Of a stretch of DNA of 8,525 bases, positions 6,463 through 8,525 are shown one piece after another; positions within the stretch are counted from its first letter, which is position 1, and every line of letters begins with the position of its first letter. The notes beneath the pieces are model-generated. The model did not search any database, was not told where the DNA came from, and saw nothing but the letters and a program-made list of their open reading frames with translations. Made by a program: the position numbers and the translations under genes. The stretch is from an uncultured Bacilli bacterium (GTDB taxonomy: Bacteria; Bacillota_I; Bacilli_A; RF39; UBA660), in the NCBI GenBank assembly GCA_944331725.1, contig CALVJE010000043.1:1-8525 (forward strand). The letters run 5' to 3'.

Positions 6463-7708
6463 AGAAGATATAAGATCAAAAACTTTAGAATGTCTTTCTT
6501 GTGTTACTAAGCCTTGTCAAGTAGGATGTCCATTAAATAATGATACAACTGGTTTTATAAAATTAGCTCGTGAAGGTAAATATAAGGAAGCGTATGATTT
6601 GTTATTAGAAACGACAGTCTTATCTTCTGTTTGTGGAAGAATTTGTCCTCACGAGAAACAGTGTCAAGGAATGTGTGTAAAGAAAGTATCTTATGAATCT
6701 GTTAAAATTGGAGATATAGAGGCTTTTATTGGTGATATGGCTTTAGAAAATAACTGGACTATTAGTAGTTTACCTTTAAAAAATAAGAAAGTTGCGGTTG
6801 TAGGAGGAGGACCTAGTGGATTAACTTGTGCAGCCTTTCTAAGACAAAATGGTTATGATGTTACTATTTATGAAAGACATAATTATTTAGGTGGTCTTTT
6901 ATATCACGGGATACCTCCCTTTAGGCTAGATAAAACATTGTTAAGAAAAGTAATTGATAAGATTTTAGAGTTAGGTATTAATGTTAAACTTAATCAAAGT
7001 ATTGGTAAAGACTTTAGTCTAGAGGATTTAGAGAGTGAATATGATGCAGTGTTTTTAGGATTTGGAGCGAATCTTTCTAGTAAGATGAATATACCTGGAG
7101 AAGATTTAAATGGCGTAATTGGTGGTAATGAGTTGCTAGAAGAAAATAATCATCCTGATTATACTGGTAAAACAGTAGTAGTAAGTGGCGGTGGTAATGT
7201 TGCTATGGATGTTTCACGGACTATAAAAAAAGCCAGTGCAAAAAAAGTATATGTTATTTATAGAAGAAGTGAGAAGGAAGCGCCTGCCGAAGAAAATGAG
7301 ATTAGGGAAGCGAAAGATGAAGGAGTAGAGTTCTTATTTCAAAATAATATTCTTGGTATTTATGGAGAAAAAAATGTAGAGAAAATTGAAGTTATTAAGA
7401 CAGAACTTGTTAAAAAAGAGGGTGACGATAGATTATCTCCTGTTAATATAGAAGGATCTAACTATTATCTTTCTTGTGATTATGTAGTTATGGCGATAGG
7501 AAGTCATTCTGAGGAGTCTATTGTTAATAATTTAGGATTAGAACTTGATAAAAGAGGAAGAATATTAATAGATAAAGATGGACATACTTCAAAGAAAAAA
7601 GTCTTTGCAGGAGGAGATTTAACTGGTACTAAAGGTACAGTTGCCTTTGCATCTCGTGCAGGACGTGATGCGGCTTATGCAATTATAGAATATTTAAAAG
7701 ATAAATAA
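6455..7708 (+). CDS. GltD/NfnB-like NAD(P)H oxidoreductase, hydrogenase partner
   Basis: The 417-residue protein belongs to the glutamate synthase small-subunit family. Two N-terminal cysteine groups (C13, C16, C21, C25 and C60, C64, C70, C74) match the two [4Fe-4S] clusters of GltD and NfnB. FAD binds at VVGGGPSGL (115-123). The second nucleotide site is VSGGGNVAMD (243-252), followed by Y269-R-R, the arginine pair that favours NADPH over NADH in this family. The C-terminal FAGGDLTGTKGTV (384-396) closes the FAD site. No large glutamate synthase subunit is present. It starts inside the hydrogenase gene (ATGAATGA overlap, GGGAGG 8 nt upstream), so translation is coupled. The inferred role is to pass electrons between NADPH and the hydrogenase clusters. 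It ends at the shared terminator with merR. Confidence 0.9.
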   Translation: MNEEDIRSKTLECLSCVTKPCQVGCPLNNDTTGFIKLAREGKYKEAYDLLLETTVLSSVCGRICPHEKQCQGMCVKKVSYESVKIGDIEAFIGDMALENNWTISSLPLKNKKVAVVGGGPSGLTCAAFLRQNGYDVTIYERHNYLGGLLYHGIPPFRLDKTLLRKVIDKILELGINVKLNQSIGKDFSLEDLESEYDAVFLGFGANLSSKMNIPGEDLNGVIGGNELLEENNHPDYTGKTVVVSGGGNVAMDVSRTIKKASAKKVYVIYRRSEKEAPAEENEIREAKDEGVEFLFQNNILGIYGEKNVEKIEVIKTELVKKEGDDRLSPVNIEGSNYYLSCDYVVMAIGSHSEESIVNNLGLELDKRGRILIDKDGHTSKKKVFAGGDLTGTKGTVAFASRAGRDAAYAIIEYLKDK

Positions 7709-7710
7709 TT

Positions 7711-7740
7711 AAAAAGATGACTATATTTCGTCATCTTTTT
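7711..7740. terminator. Bidirectional terminator between the hydrogenase operon and merR
   Basis: AAAAAGATGAC (7711-7721) pairs perfectly with GTCATCTTTTT (7730-7740) across an 8-nt loop. A-rich and T-rich flanks serve both directions. It begins two bases after the GltD-like stop and contains the last codons and stop of merR. Confidence 0.9.
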
Positions 7741-8134
7741 CTGTATTTGTTAAGTTACTATAGTATTGTGTTTTACCATTTAAAACATCATTATAAAAGT
7801 TTTGTTTCCAGTGGATATAATTAATACTATCTTGTATTTTGTTTATCTTGTGTTCTAATTCCTTTAACTTGTTATTAAGTATAACTTGCCTTTCAGGAAT
7901 AGTAGACTTTCCTTTTAAACAAAGGGCTAAGTACTCTTTCATTTCTACGATACTCATACCACAACTTTTAAGACAAGATAGACTTTTAATCCAAGCGATG
8001 TCTTTATCATTAAAAACACGATAGTTATTCTTATCTCTTTTGACATTAGGGATTAAGCCTTCATTACAGTAAAATTTTAACGTATCATAAGTTAATCCTG
8101 TTTTCTCACATGTTTGCTTCATTGTATATAACAT
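7721..8134 (-). CDS. MerR-family regulator, AdhR-like
   Basis: The 137-residue protein has an N-terminal winged HTH (about 1-72) with the family run TYDTLKFYCNEGLI, then Y38-R39-V40-F41. The dimerisation coiled coil is at about 85-115, followed by a short effector tail containing NFYNDVLNGKTQYY. The tail lacks a metal-binding cysteine pair, so it does not look like CueR or ZntR. Of five cysteines, C54 in LSCLKSCGMSI is near where AdhR-type aldehyde sensors carry their reactive cysteine, so an electrophile or redox signal is plausible. AGGAGG 7 nt upstream fixes the start. It is convergent with the hydrogenase operon and divergent from the aldo-keto reductase. Both flanking units have 19-bp-spaced MerR-type promoters, so it probably regulates both. 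Confidence 0.88.
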   Translation of the reverse strand: MLYTMKQTCEKTGLTYDTLKFYCNEGLIPNVKRDKNNYRVFNDKDIAWIKSLSCLKSCGMSIVEMKEYLALCLKGKSTIPERQVILNNKLKELEHKINKIQDSINYIHWKQNFYNDVLNGKTQYYSNLTNTEKDDEI

Positions 8135-8167
8135 AAATTAACCTCCTAAAAAAATTCAAAAAAACAC

Positions 8168-8198
8168 TTGACCGTGAGTTACTCCAGGGTTGTATAGT
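8168..8198 (+). promoter_or_regulatory. MerR-type promoter/operator of the aldo-keto reductase (19-bp spacer)
   Basis: TTGACC (8168-8173) and TATAGT (8193-8198) are separated by exactly 19 bp. CCGTGAGTTACTCC (8172-8185) is the reverse complement, 12/14 identical, of the element in the hydrogenase promoter. It contains the dyad GAGT-T-ACTC, centred at 8180, about 3 bp off the spacer centre. Transcription toward the reductase would start near 8205. Confidence 0.7.
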
Positions 8199-8201
8199 TG
8201 A

Positions 8202-8230
8202 ATTGTATTAGAAAAATGTTTAATTGTCAA
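8202..8230 (-). promoter_or_regulatory. Promoter of merR on the minus strand
   Basis: On the minus strand, perfect TTGACA (8230-8225), 17 bp, then TACAAT (8207-8202, 5/6). The predicted start near 8195 puts the MerR element at 8172-8185 just downstream, so bound MerR could block its own transcription. The -10 lies three bases from the -10 of the opposing reductase promoter. Confidence 0.7.
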
Positions 8231-8247
8231 GAAAAGATGATGTTTTT

Positions 8248-8475
8248 ATGGAATATGTAAAATTAAACAATGGTGTAGAAATGCCAATATTAGTATTTGG
8301 AGTATATCAAATACCTAAAGAAGAAACTAAGAAATGTGTACTTGATGCGATTAAGGTAGGATATAGAGCGATTGATACGGCACAGTCTTACTTTAATGAA
8401 AGTGAAGTAGGGGATGTAATTTTAGAAAGTGGTATTCCTAGGGAAGAATTTTTTACTCTTAATATCTTCTTTTAA
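8248..8475 (+). pseudogene. Aldo-keto reductase, truncated after about 68 residues
   Basis: The frame encodes 75 residues; an AKR5-type reductase is about 270-280. The visible part is the normal N-terminus: MEYVKLNNGVEMPIL, VLDAIKVGYRAIDTAQSY, then GIPREE. It holds catalytic D43 and Y48, while the later Lys and His of the tetrad are absent. Homology stops at REEFF, where the family continues like LFITTKLW; a short foreign tail, TLNIFF, then leads to a TAA. The DNA beyond the break reads as a recombinase fragment on the opposite strand. One internal change is V16 in ILVFG, where the family usually has Gly. ATG 8248 is chosen over TTG 8224 because MEYVKLNNG is the family N-terminus; the ribosome binding site is weak. 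The promoter is MerR-type, suggesting aldehyde or ketone detoxification before the break. Almost certainly inactive as shown, unless the join is an assembly error. Confidence 0.8.
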
Positions 8476-8525
8476 TCTTTCAAATTCAGGTCTTAAATTG
8501 CCTGTTTTGGCACTTATTCCAGCAT
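8422..8525 (-). pseudogene. Serine-recombinase-like fragment, inverted against the aldo-keto reductase
   Basis: The minus strand is open from the window edge (first full codon at 8523-8521) to a TAA at 8424-8422. The first 26 residues begin AGISAKTGNLRPEFERLKED and then read IKSKKF. This resembles the catalytic domain of large serine recombinases, where (D)xGISG/A...NRPEF.RL..DIK.GK is a familiar stretch. The rest, FPRNTTF, is only the antisense of the reductase, so the recombinase homology ends near 8446. GAATTTTTT (8446-8454) can code both for the reductase Glu-Phe-Phe and, reversed, for the recombinase Lys-Lys-Phe. Only about 26 residues are visible, so the family call is moderate. Confidence 0.5.

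Noticed and set aside
6455..7708. Authentic glutamate synthase small subunit
   Set aside because: No large GltB subunit is nearby, and the gene overlaps an [FeFe] hydrogenase, which fits a hydrogenase partner better.
7839..8024. Plus-strand open frame inside merR
   Set aside because: The minus frame is a clear MerR protein with a good ribosome binding site; the plus frame has neither.

Overview
The window is very AT-rich, uses Shine-Dalgarno starts, and ends genes with TAA, TAG or TGA, so this is the standard bacterial code and not the Mycoplasma code. A DnaB-type (DnaD-fold) replication initiator, a PrdX-type editing protein, an [FeFe] hydrogenase and DUF6273-like surface repeats point to an anaerobic, low-GC Firmicute, probably a gut Bacilli/Mollicutes-related or Clostridia-like lineage. 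The taxon is an inference from gene content.

Layout. (1) 1-1569 is the 3' part of a large surface protein with two tandem repeats; its codon use differs from its neighbours. (2) 1654-1911 is a small HTH regulator resembling a solitary antitoxin, preceded by a perfect inverted repeat and followed by a strong terminator. (3) 2001-3311 is dnaB, and 3357-3833 is a membrane-anchored extracellular protein with its own extended -10 promoter. (4) 3876-3950 is tRNA-Arg(CCT) with a good promoter; a PrdX-type prolyl-tRNA editing gene begins 26 nt downstream with no terminator between. (5) 4584-7708 is a three-gene redox operon: a flavodoxin-fold reductase, a 2x[4Fe-4S] [FeFe] hydrogenase, and a GltD/NfnB-like FAD and NAD(P)H oxidoreductase. 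This is the glutamate-synthase-linked hydrogenase arrangement. (6) 7721-8134 (minus) is a MerR/AdhR-like regulator, convergent with the operon and sharing a bidirectional terminator with it. (7) 8248-8475 is an aldo-keto reductase cut off after about 68 residues. It is fused at about 8446-8455 to an oppositely oriented fragment resembling a serine recombinase.

The most coherent story is a local MerR regulon. Both the hydrogenase operon and the aldo-keto reductase have promoters with a -35 and a -10 separated by exactly 19 bp, the distorted spacing that MerR activators act on. The two spacer regions share a 14-bp element (12/14 identical, opposite orientations). The merR gene has its own 17-bp-spaced promoter overlapping the aldo-keto reductase promoter, so the regulator probably controls itself, the reductase and the hydrogenase operon. 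The inferred logic is that an electrophile or redox stress (the AdhR-type signal) switches on a pyridine-nucleotide-linked hydrogenase and reductases that rebalance electrons.

There is no gene-free stretch over 300 bases. The longest gaps (4520-4635 and 8135-8247) hold the promoters and terminators listed. No CRISPR array, rRNA gene or intact insertion sequence was seen.
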